Shown piece by piece: positions 12,110 to 59,706 of a stretch of DNA of 64,000 bases. A program made the position numbers and the translations under genes. Source of the stretch: Branchinecta lynchi (lineage: Eukaryota > Arthropoda > Branchiopoda > Anostraca > Branchinectidae); NCBI GenBank assembly GCA_023053575.1, contig JAKZAP010000007.1:21849464-21913463 (forward strand). The letters run 5' to 3'. The notes beneath the pieces are model-generated. The model was not told the DNA's origin and ran no database searches. It saw nothing but the letters and a program-made list of their open reading frames with translations. Each line of letters starts with the position of its first letter. Positions within the stretch are counted from its first letter, which is position 1.

Positions 12110-13745
12110 TATGGCACGTGTAGCCTCTGGCTCAAGTGCCATATACCGATCGCATCTCCGTCGGTCGGTCGGGTGGTATGCCCCACGACAGGGTAGCCTA
12201 CTTCCAGATGTGATAGGACGATGAAACTTGGCAGGCATACCAGGGACCCAATCAAACTACCTTGGATATAATCAGTTTCCCGATCCAACCATCTGGGGGG
12301 GGGGGGGGGGGGTGGAGGTGTAATCCAGAAAGTTGAGTCGTGCGTAACTTTCGAACGGGTGATCGGATTCGAACGAAACTTAATAAGCGAATAGAAGACA
12401 TGTCTCTGATGTCCAATTTTAAGTCCGGACCGAGTTCGACAGCTGTGGGGGAGTTACGGGGGAGGACCGGAAATCTTGGGAAACGGTTATAATCGAGGGA
12501 TCAGAGTGAAACCTGGTGGGAAGAACGAGCCGAACCGAACCTGCCCTAGATGAATCGTTTACACAATTATACTGGAACCGGATACTTCAGGGGGGGGGGG
12601 GCCTGGGCGGCTCCTAACAGGACATGTGACTCCAGAACCAAAATGCAGAAGAATCTCTACCCTTTCGACGACCCAATCAAACAGCAAAAACAGCAGCCAT
12701 GTCCAGAATGAAATCACAAGACCAGCTTTAATCCCAACCAATTTTCAATTTTCATTTTCAACTGTTTTTCACAAATTAATTTTCCAGCTTGAGCGGCTTC
12801 AGCCTGAAAAGGACACTTGCCTAGAAGGGCCGAAATATAGTTCTAATAAAATGTAGCTGACTTATCCGATTTGCACCGTCAACTATGATTCGCAGTCAGC
12901 TCGGGCGGAAGGAGCATCTATCTACCGACAGACGGAACTTCAAATTCGCCCATACATGCCGCCGACAAGTATCCATCTTAGCTGGAACGAAGAAGAGGCA
13001 GGTGACTTCTAAACCAAATGCAGAAAATCTCACCCTTTCGAAGACCCAATCAAACAGCAAAACCGGCAGCCATGTACAGAATGAAATCACAGGACCAGCA
13101 GTAACTGTAAGAAGTTCACAAAATCGGATATTTAAGGAAGAATCTTTGTTTTTCACAAGTTCATTTTCCAGCTTGAGAGGTTTGAGCCTATAGAGGACCA
13201 TTTCCAAGAAGGGCCGAAATATAGCTGTACTCAAATGTAGCTAGCTGACATCCGTTTTGCACCGTCAAATATAATTCGCAGTAAGCTTGGGTTGAAAGAA
13301 CATCTACCCGATTTTGGGGATTTTCACGACGAAACTTGGTAGGCACATCAGTGACCCGATCAAACTGACAAATTTTCTCGATCCGATCATCATGGGATGA
13401 GGTGAGGGAGGGAGAATCCGGAATATTGAGTCATGGGCAACTTTGGAACTCGTGATCGGATTCCAGTGAAACTTAATAACTGAACAGAAAGGACACGTCT
13501 CAGATATTCTTTTTTATGTCTGGACCTGATCCGACAACTGTTGAGGGGGGGGGGCAGGGCGGATACGTGATCCGCTTAGGCTGTAGATATCGGGATGAAA
13601 CTTGGTGAGAATAACAAACAAATGCTCTAGAGAAATCATTTGCATAACCCGATTGGACCCGGGCACTGTGGGAGAAGTTCGGGGGTTGGGTCCAGAATTC
13701 CGGTGATCACAAGTTAAGGTACTTCCAGACAGGGGCATCCCGACA
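12110..13745 (+). repeat. G-rich array A (family G), interrupted
   Basis: It begins with the hairpin-like pair ATGGCAC.../AAGTGCCATATACCGATCGC, then ACTTCCAGATGTGATAGGACGATGAAACTTGGCAGGC. Units follow with GATGAAACTTGG-like, GGACCGAGTTCGACAGCTGTG-like and G-run motifs. It is interrupted from about 12605 to 13300 by two direct copies of a ~300-bp segment (12629-12935 and 13005-13300) that carry family H modules. Confidence 0.65.
12629..13300 (+). repeat. Two direct copies of a ~300-bp unit carrying family H modules
   Basis: Both copies run from ACCAAAATGCAGAA-like sequence through CGACCCAATCAAACAGCAAAA and CAGCCATGTMCAGAATGAAATCAC to TTTTCCAGCTTGAG, then GGGCCGAAATATAG and CAGTMAGCTYGGG. The first copy has CTGAAAA where other copies have CTGAAGA; the second copy is more decayed. 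A partial inverted relative is at 28110-28200. Confidence 0.6.
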
Positions 13746-14139
13746 CCTTCGTGATAGGGGGAAGGGGGAGGGCTTCAGAATTTTCCCGGAATTGATCTGG
13801 TTTTACCGGAATTGGTCTGGTTTTACCGGAAATGTCTCCGTAGAAACCGAGAAACTCTAGAATAGGCCAACTGTTGTGTTCCGACTTCCATTATGTGTCC
13901 AACAAATAGGCTCGGTAAATTTTTACTGAAAAGGCTGCTTATTTTCCATTCTGATATTTGAATACTGAAATATTTTGAACACATTTGAGGGATTTTGTAT
14001 TTTTCGTAATAACGTTCAGAGGGTGGGCAGCTTGCATGATAAACCAAAATTCATCCAGACGCGGAGAATTTGATTTAAACAAAGGCCTGCATTTCCAGGG
14101 CTAAAGTCGGAGAAGTTATGCCTGTAGAAAAGTAGGAAA

Positions 14140-14425
14140 ATGATTTTAGGATGTCTCTTGCAATGAATCTGATACTTTTGTTTAACTTCTTAATAATAAC
14201 AATAATATATTCGCAAATTGGATGGCAGGCCGTTAACACTCTACATTCATAGTTGGTAAATATTTCAAGCGTAGAGGGACACGCACATAGAGGTATCACG
14301 AATCCGAAAGAATAAGTTCATTCTATGAAATCGACTATCCTTGTAAAATGGAGAAACGCAGTAACGCATTTTTATCGGACTTTCAGAAATACTTAAGTGA
14401 ATAAGTGAATGTTACTAGACGTGTT
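14140..14425 (+). repeat. Dispersed repeat family (CACAAATCCGAAAG...TTTTCATCGGRCYTT)
   Basis: The stretch with GTAGAGG, CACGAATCCGAAAG, ATTTTTATCGGACTTTCAG and AGTGAATAAGTGAATGTTACTAG has relatives at 52240-52400 and 54160-54330. The function is unknown and no coding signal is present. The stretch 13746-14139 shows nothing recognisable. Confidence 0.45.
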
Positions 14426-14623
14426 GGACCTTAAGACCTATTCCCATTAACTTTTAAGATTATCAGTTAAAAAGTCTTTGACCTTCAACCTAACCTACAC
14501 ATTTTTCCGTCGCGTTTGAAGCGTTTTCGCTTTGTTCACAACACATCCAATTTCACATTCGTCTACTAGATAGGTTTTAAATGCAACAGACCCTAGTCAG
14601 CCAATGGTGAACGCAAAGTGGCC

Positions 14624-14809
14624 TTAACCAACACACATCTTCCTAAAAAGTCTTTCCCCCTTTGCTGAGGTAATAGGGATTGTCTTGGCCAGCTTGAACG
14701 CTGCCCAAACTAGTGGTAAGACATCTTTCAATTCACGAAAAACTTCGAATATTCTCGTTTTGTTTGTTTCGAGGCTCTCCTGGCGACTATTGAGATCATG
14801 TCGGAACAA
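14624..14809 (-). pseudogene. hAT transposase C-terminal fragment
   Basis: The minus-strand frame of 61 codons contains LPLVWAAFKLAKTIPITSAK followed by GERLFRKM. This matches the hAT dimerisation region pattern in which a Leu-Pro-Leu-(Leu/Val)-Trp segment is followed by Ile-Pro-(Val/Ile)-(Ser/Thr)-Ser-Ala...Glu-Arg-Xaa-Phe. It stops soon after the conserved Glu-Arg, and no DDE-catalytic part is found upstream on the minus strand. It is therefore a decayed relic. It fits with the hAT-type MITE at 824-993, although the two need not be the same family. Confidence 0.65.
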
Positions 14810-14959
14810 CGCTAACTCGTCTTTGAATTCTTCTACAGGTGAAGAGTCGAGAAAGCTGTTTAAACTGGAGTAGATGGTACCGTCAAACTATTCCTGAAAC
14901 AGTATTTGTATTTGGAAATGATGGATTTCAGTAGGTTGCCTAATTATTGAATGCTACAG

Positions 14960-15620
14960 AAACTTAGGAGATTACCGGAATCACCCGATATATATTCCGG
15001 TACGCTATGCTGTCTGTCTGCAAGAATCACTCCGGTTAGTTGTGTGCCGGGGTCATCCTGGCAAGCTGTGAGTCTATACTTATCCGGTAAGCAACAAAAG
15101 TCCGCTACATTCCCTGATCCAGTCTTTAGTAAATTCCCCGGGAAAAGTTCCAATACATTCCTTGAGAAAGACTTCGGTAGATTCCCAGACCAAAATTCCT
15201 GTACATTCCTTGAGCAAATTCCGGTAGATTCCCTGAGCAAAATTCCCGTAGATTCTCTGAGCGAAATTCCTGTACATTCCCTGAGCAATTCCGGTAGATT
15301 CCAAAATTCTAGTCGATTCTGTGGGCCGAAGTCCGGTAGATCCCCTGATCCAGACTCCAGTAAATTCCCTGAGACATGTTCCGGTAGATTCCTTGAGAAA
15401 GATTTCGGTATATGCCCTAAGGAAAATTCCGGCAGATTCTCTGAGTAAATTCCGGTAGATTCCCTGAGCAAAATTCCGGCAGATTCCAAAATTCTAGTAG
15501 ATTCCGTGGGACAAAGTCCGGTATATCCCCTGATCCAGCCTCCAGTAAATTTCCTGAGACAAATTCCGATAGATTTCGGTAGTTCCCTGGGCAATAATCC
15601 GGTAGACTCCATAAAAATCA
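14960..15620. repeat. Minisatellite of TCCGGTAGATTCCCTGAGCAAAAT units
   Basis: More than 20 degenerate units of roughly 24-32 bp share TCCGGTAGATTCC and CTGAG. Open frames of 225 codons on the minus strand and 165 on the plus strand are produced by the periodicity. The repetitive translation has no recognisable domain. Confidence 0.75.
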
Positions 15621-15654
15621 TTAAGTTCAGGTAAATTTGACAAATCTTGGGACG

Positions 15655-16172
15655 CCCCTACTTCCAGATGTGCTAGGACGATGAAACTTGGTTGGAAAAA
15701 ACTAGAGATTCGACAAGATTGGCTTAGAAGTCGTCACTTCCAAAATCTTTTAAGCAAACTACATTCTCATGATCCCATGAGCCCATGATCATTTTTACCT
15801 CAAGGGTTTCGCTTAACAAAAATTATCTCTAGCACCCTTAAAGTGCGCATTTTAACCGAAAAGTTAAAAAATATTTTTGAAAAATGATATATATTAATGA
15901 TCCCCAAGGGCCTATTATGGTTTTCGTCTCAAGGGCTTTGCTCACAGATGAATTTTTAGCACCTTTAAAGTGTGCATCAGTACAGCGAAGTTAAAAAATA
16001 AATTAATATTTACCAAACAATACATTCTCATGATTTCCAAGGGTCCATAATCATTTTTATCTCAAGGATTTTTTTTACAAATGATCACTACAAACCTGGA
16101 AAAGGCAAATTCTAAATTTCATCCTATGAACCAGCCTTGCAACTGCCATAGTAGCTTCTAGTTCTTGTTTTC
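15655..16172 (+). repeat. Short member of family G
   Basis: It begins ACTTCCAGATGTGCTAGGACGATGAAACTTGG and ends TTGCAACTGCCATAGTAGCTTCTAGTTCTTGTT. The interior matches that at 6282-6932 (CATGATC, CTCAAGGGTTT, AAAGTGCGCAT blocks). It has the same + orientation as every other copy in the window. Confidence 0.6.
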
Positions 16173-17460
16173 AGAATTCGGCAGAGTTCTGTAGTCTTAC
16201 ATTGTAACTCTGATAGTTCCTCCAGTTTACTACTTAACACCTCAAATAATTCAATTGTTGGCATTTGAACCGTGAGCATTATGAGTGTTAGCCAGGAATT
16301 CTGATCTATTTATTTCTGAGCTGCACCTGAATCGTAAACATTTTATTGGACTAGGCTACCCGGCATTCGGCATAGCTTCGGCCTGTTTAGAAGCCGTTTT
16401 GCCAATACAGTACTTGGCTTTTACGATAGCCTAGTCATTGGTTAAAATGTCACAATCCAAAGAGAACGACAAAATCGAGGACTAGAAACAGTTGGCAGGT
16501 CGAATTATTTGTTTAAAAGCTCTAAATGACATCTAGACCAAAGGTTGTTTCAGGATTTCATCTGTATACATATGAGACCAGAAACTGCTCCATCTTGCAC
16601 AGCCATCCCAGCTGTTCTTTAGTTTACCACATTAGTAGGCTACAACATACTTACTGGCAGTTCCAAAACTGAAGAGCTTAGCTTCATCATATTTTGCACA
16701 TAGGCTACCAAAACAAAAATATGTCACATCAAAACTTTTGAATCGAGATTTCACCTCCTTTCTTCTAGAAACAACATGAGTAACACGACGATGATGAACA
16801 GCGAAGTGCGAAGACCTCCGACCTGCCATCTATTGGGAACCAAGTGCTTATTGGTAGAAACGGAGAACCGAATCCATAAGTTACTTGCAACTTATATTGT
16901 GTGTTTGAGTTAAGAGTGACGTAACAACAAAATACTGGGCAAGTAAAGTCGTACCAATTAATAACAACAACAAAACATTTCGTCTGATTCTGATCCTGTT
17001 AGCTGTTCGTGTCTGAGACGCCATCTTTGGGTCTTGAAGAGATTTAGCGGTCACATTTGAATTTTGAAGGAAGTGAATCCTCTAACTAACCTATATATCA
17101 GAGAGGAGTCAAGTGAAGCTTCCTGTTTTATTTTATAACAGTTTCTCTTGATTTGTCCTGATTGATTCATTCTTCTTTCTGTTCTCACCTTTTCGGTCGG
17201 TTCGTGGTCTTTATACTCAAAACCCGGTCATTTTCGTGTTGATAGTGACGTACTTCTCGAATATTTGTGTATGCTTAGACACTTTAAAAGTTACAGCCTT
17301 CCTCATTGCTCAGACATTTTGGATTTTATTTGTAAATCCTCAGGTAACTTAGTTTGTTTCAAGACATGAGTAGCAGTTGGCACGGAAGAACACCACGAAA
17401 ATTGCTAAGAGTGACCTATATTAGCTGTCAATAGATTGTCAACTTTTTAGCTTGTTAAAT
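16173..17460. other. Apparently unique upstream DNA without a convincing gene
   Basis: No repeat family seen elsewhere in the window is recognisable here. A minus-strand frame from an ATG (16829 down to 16632, 65 codons, Arg/His-rich start) has no domain match I can name. CCTCAG followed by GTAACT near 17340 could be the end of a non-coding first exon of the helicase gene. This is speculative because no promoter motif is decisive. Confidence 0.3.
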
Positions 17461-17461
17461 A

Positions 17462-17600
17462 TTCTTTGAGCCCAAGTTGACTTTGAAACATTTATTCAAA
17501 CAATGTTTACAACGGATATGTCAGCTACGATTCCTCATCAGCAATAGTTTGGCCCTTGATGGCAAGATCTGTTGTAAACATTGTTTGAATAAATGTCATC
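17462..17600. repeat. Hairpin copy of family H
   Basis: Perfect 26-bp inverted arms (ACATTTATTCAAACAATGTT..., 17488-17513 and 17571-17596) enclose a segment with GGATATGTCAGCTACG and GGCCCTTGATGGCAAG. These are the inverted equivalents of family H blocks AGCTGACNTATCCG and CTTGCCAAGAAGGGCC. The CTGAAGA core is lost in this copy. Confidence 0.6.
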
Positions 17601-18203
17601 AGCTTGTTACTTATGCCCCATTCAGCTTTGCAAACCTAGGCAAAAATTTCTAGCCTAGGCTATTCCGGTTTCTAGAAATCTCTAGCGCATTTTTAAAAAA
17701 ACAACATGCTCTCCGGTCTCTATCCCGTTCTCCTACCAGCAGTTTTCAGTAGATGTCGTAGTGATGTTTTTTTAGCAGGACTGAGCTAGATTTGTATCTC
17801 ATTCTTCATTCCATTCTATTCAGTTCTGCTGCATGATCAACAGAACATGAACCTCTGTTTTGCATAAATTTCTGCTATGTTTTGGGAACAGGTCCTTCAG
17901 CATAACTGCAGAAATGGTTAAGAAGAGTACCCTTTTTCTTAAAGAAATTAAAATAAATTAATGAAGAAGAAAAAGAGTTTCATGGGATAGTCCTTCCAAT
18001 TTTCAGTGACTCAGAGCCTATATTTCCAAAATCTGTGGTCAATGCTAACAAGGGAGTGAACTTGTGAAACCGTTGACATGAGCGAACAGGACATGTAATC
18101 TTGAGAAGTTTCCTACCACAATGTTTGAATAGAGAAGTAGAGATGGTGGCATCCAGGCAAGAAAGAAGGGAGATGGTTGCTTGTAGTAAAGCAAGAGTAG
18201 ATA

Positions 18204-18924
18204 GAGCTTGAATAGATGAGGAAGTCAGGAAAAATTATGGAAGAGACATGGCAATATTGAAATACGCTAAGAAGAAAAATCGATCCTCTTCCTAGGTGTC
18301 CTGCAAGTATCCCCTTCTTGCGCTTTTGGTTTGTGCCAGTTCAGGGGGTGCCCTTCCATTTGAATTTCTAAGGGGGCCTTAGCTATAGCTAAGGGCTGGT
18401 AGTGGTAGCTTAGCTAGGTGATGGTATTTGATGCCATGTTACAAAGATAATATCTATCCCCATGTTCAGAGTTCAGACACAGGACTGATCCAGGCTCAGA
18501 CACACCTTGTAGAGATATGATCTCTATGAGAGAGCTTGAATAGAAGAGGAAGTCAGGAAAAATGATGGAATAGACATGGCAATATTGAAATAGGCTAAGA
18601 AGAAAAATCAATCCTGTTCCTAGGCTTCCGAATCAGAGTAGCCTTTGCTCCAACCTATATTAAACTTAAATTAAAACTTTCCTTACTGTTTAAGAGTTAA
18701 AGGCACAGAGTGTCCCCTTCTTGCGCTTTTGATTTGTGCCAGTTCAGGCGGTGCCCCCATTTGAATTTCTAAGGGGGCGATTAGCTATAGCTAAGGGCTG
18801 GTAGCAGTAGCTTAGCTAGGTGCTGGTATTTGATGCCCTGTTACAAAGATAATATCTATCCCCATGTCCCGAGTTCAGACACAGGACTGATCCAGGCTCA
18901 GACACATCTTGTAGAGATATGATC
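18204..18924. repeat. Direct duplication of ~320 bp
   Basis: Copy 1 (18204-18522) and copy 2 (18532-18924) are separated by only 9 bp. Both run from GAGCTTGAATAGA through CCCCTTCTTGCGCTTTTG and GCTTAGCTAGGTG to TTGTAGAGATATGATC. Copy 2 contains roughly 75 bp of extra sequence near 18622-18700. There is no open coding frame shared by both copies. Confidence 0.8.
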
Positions 18925-19735
18925 CTAAAAAAATGGGTCATTATCTCGAATTTTAAGTGTTCATTTTTCATGAGTGACGTTGGTCAACTTATATGATGCA
19001 AGCAGATCTCACAGATCTTATGAGAAACTAATTTTTTCTGGATAGGGCAAGGCTGGGCTGTGTTTGTAGACCTTATTGTTAACAGGAATGGTACCAATTT
19101 ATTCAGGAAGCTTGTACCTTTATACTAACATTTGTAACCCAAGATGTCTTTAGCTTTCATACAGTAAAGAACGAGTTAGATAAATCTCTGTTGATGGGAT
19201 TTTGTGTTCCTTGATTAAAAAAAAAGACTAAGGTCATTCCAGTTTCTGGCTTTAATTTGACTTTCCTTCTTGGTTTTTGCACTAAGTACTGTAGACAAAT
19301 ATTTGCTAGATGGGGTTTCGTCATCTTTGAAACGAGGATAAGGCAATGTCTGAAATATGAAGAGCTGGGACACTTGGCTGCTAGTTGATGTCAGATTCTT
19401 AATTTGTAATTCCCATTTGACTGTTTTAGTGGTAAAAATAACCAAGCCAAGGTGTCAGAAATTTAGGAAAATATTCAAAGAACTTTTAACTCAACTGGAA
19501 TATTGTCATATATGTTCAAAGTTCTTATTGCTGTTTCTTGTAGCTTGGATGGTCATAGATATCAGTTTATCAGGGGTCGAGCAGTAGCTTAGGCTATGTT
19601 AAATGGTCACACACAAATGTTTAATTGTCACATATGTATTGCCAGCTACAGAGAACTTTCTTTAATTTTTTCCATTGAGATATTATGTTTCCAGCTTTAC
19701 TTCCTTTGACTCCTTATTTGTATACTAGATCAGAC
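18925..19735. promoter_or_regulatory. Immediate 5' flank / 5' UTR region of the helicase gene
   Basis: No TATA box or initiator can be assigned with confidence. A pyrimidine stretch with TTTCCAG near 19694 could be a 3' splice site of a 5' UTR exon. An upstream in-frame ATG lies at 19685, but the ATG at 19736 is preferred because its product begins with the RG-rich sequence expected of such helicases. The assignment rests on position only. Confidence 0.25.
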
Positions 19736-57589
<37,854 letters not shown>

Positions 57590-57850
57590 GTTGGAAAAAT
57601 CGATCTGGATAATTGGTGGGTTGAGCGGTTAAACCCGGTCTGGATTTTTTTGTTTGTTCGCGGCCTGGAACGAAGTTATCTGGTATACCTGATGAGAGGG
57701 ACCCACCTCCTCCGCTCCGAAAGTTTGATTCTTAATTAAAAGATTTGTCTTCTGAACTCGTTAGCTTTCTTGATCTTGTCTTTCGTAAGTGAATGAGAAA
57801 AATATTTTTTTATACTGTTTGTATGAAGTTGATTAAAATAATTAGTTAAT
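57590..57850 (+). terminator. DDX43: Presumed 3' UTR of the helicase gene
   Basis: ATTAAA hexamers at 57735-57740 and 57832-57837 are the candidate polyadenylation signals. No canonical AATAAA is seen in the first 250 bp after the stop. The assignment is by position and hexamer only. Confidence 0.4.
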
Positions 57851-59150
57851 TTTTAACGTTACTGCCGAGCGTTTTCCCTTTCTGACGCTACTAAACACAT
57901 GTAGAGTTGTTGGAAGAGCCCTGCGATACTAAGAACTCATAATACTACCGTGTGATATCCGTTTTTCGCTATTCGCAATGTAACCTTACTCTGATTGTGC
58001 AGTTCCTGACCCGAATAAGTGTCATGGCTGTATCCAGACTTCTGCATTATCGCGTCTCTGCATTTTCCAGTTCGATAGCCCGGCGGTACAATGCAACGTT
58101 CTACAAGCTGTCTAGGTGTGGAAAGGCGCTCTGGTTTCCTTGCAAGACTTTCTGGTGCTTCCACCATAACCTTGTAACTTACCAGATCGCGATTCAAGAA
58201 ATACGCCGCCCTTTGAAAAATACGCCATAAATACTGCCAGAATTTACTTTACCCAAATTCCAGGAAATCTCCAAAAGATTGCAAGGATTTTCAATAGAAC
58301 ACAAACAGTCTTAATACGCCAGTTAAAAAAGAAAAATAGCCATGTTTACGCCAGTTGCAAAAAATGTTCATGCCAGTTTGGCATAAAATCAGCCAACATG
58401 TCAACACTGCCTTGTATCCATCTGTGCTACCAGAGATACCCAGGACATCCATGCTGTGTCGCCACTGATCGCAGTATTCTGCGATCATCGCAGGTTTTCG
58501 ACTTCTCGCCCGACTCGCAGCTGAGACAAATTTGCTCCAGGAAATCTGTCTAATTGGCGGATAAGACCAGAACCACAAAACTGTCGCTGAATCTACTATT
58601 CATAGCTTTTTGACCAGTTTCGAGGCTTGTCAAGCGACAAGCTAAAAGCTCACCGCCGAATGTAATAATTAAAAAAAATACCTTTTTTTTGCCAAAAAGA
58701 GTTTACGAACATTCGCTGAACTTTAGCAAGAGTATATGATATGACAGTTTGGTTACGAAACCAATTGACTTTTATGAATGAATGAATTTGTTCCCAACAA
58801 GCCCATGTGGTCATGGTGGGAAATAACATGTTTCATTCTTTTCTCGAGTTTTCACTCATTCCGTTTTCAAATGAGCCACAGGCTGATGAAGTCTACGTGT
58901 TGATAAGACCCTAGCCGGGACGTCAATCTTTCCGGTTTAAGGTTCACTGCACGACTATGCACAGTGAGAATACGGGTAGTCTGGAACCCTAATCCTTGTA
59001 CTTCATGAACTAACGCTTAAATTCAACGCTTATAATACCAATATATGTCTTAATTGTGTAACTACTGTAATTGAATTCGGACGATTCCCGACATTACGTC
59101 ACATAAAAAGAAAATTAAGAAATCTGCTCCCGGTTGGGTAAAAAAACGGT
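57851..59150. other. Intergenic DNA without recognised gene
   Basis: Only a minus-strand retroelement tail with ATTC repeats (58773-58830, GGGCTTGTTGGGAACAAATTC type) stands out. The frames of about 90 codons on both strands have no recognisable domain. Confidence 0.4.
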
Positions 59151-59159
59151 CGTTTAAAA

Positions 59160-59385
59160 AGTATATTTCGGCCCTTCTTGGAAAGGGTCCTCTTCAGGCT
59201 GAAGCCGCTCAAGCTGGAAAAGGAACTTGTGGAATCTTAAATTATTTTTCGATAAGTTCATTTTCCAGCTTGAGCCTGAAGAGGACCCTTGCCAAGATGG
59301 GCCGAAATATAGCGCTAATAATTTAGCTGACTTATCCGTTTTGCACCGTCAAATATGATTCGAAGTCAGCTTGGGCTGAAGGACT
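59160..59385. repeat. Inverted pair of family H modules forming a long hairpin
   Basis: The minus-strand copy has CTGAAGA at 59191-59197 and GAAA at 59166-59169. The plus-strand copy has CTGAAGA at 59276-59282, hairpin ACCCTTGCCAAGATGGGC and GAAA at 59304-59307. The plus copy continues through TTTAGCTGACTTATCCG and TTTTGCACCGTCAAATATGA to GTCAGCTTGGGCTGAAGGA. The two copies face away from each other around a central CTGGAAAAGGAACTTG / AAGTTCATTTTCCAG stem. Confidence 0.65.
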
Positions 59386-59625
59386 ATCTTATCATTTAAA
59401 AAGGTACCTCTGGGTAACTATAGAAGTTTACGAGTTTTTCGTTGAAACTGCAAAAAAGATTCGAATTTCATAGCAGTTTCATAGGCGCCAGAATGTCACA
59501 GATTTTTGCGGGCAAGTTTCACAGGTTTCGTCAGAGAGAAGTGGAAACACTGCGTTCACGAATAGGCGCTAATCTTCTCTTTGCCACAGATTTGCATGAA
59601 TTTTTTCAAGGACGCTCTGATAAAA

Positions 59626-59706
59626 GTGCGAACACACGATCAGGATTTCCCGATCCGGGCAGGAATTACAGTCTGGGAGCTTCCTATCCTGATCGTGTGT
59701 CCGCAC
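59626..59706. repeat. Hairpin with 21-bp arms
   Basis: GTGCGAACACACGATCAGGAT (one mismatch) at 59626-59646 is inverted at 59686-59706, with a 39-bp spacer. It could be a very short MITE or the remains of inverted termini; no target duplication is evident. Confidence 0.75.

Noticed and set aside
14944..15621. 225-codon minus-strand frame, the longest in the window
   Set aside because: It lies exactly over a degenerate minisatellite whose period keeps frames open on both strands. The translation is repetitive and has no domain.
19685..19735. Upstream in-frame ATG as the helicase start
   Set aside because: It would add 17 hydrophobic residues not expected for the family and may be removed by a 3' splice site near 19694. 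The ATG at 19736 is preferred, though this is not certain.
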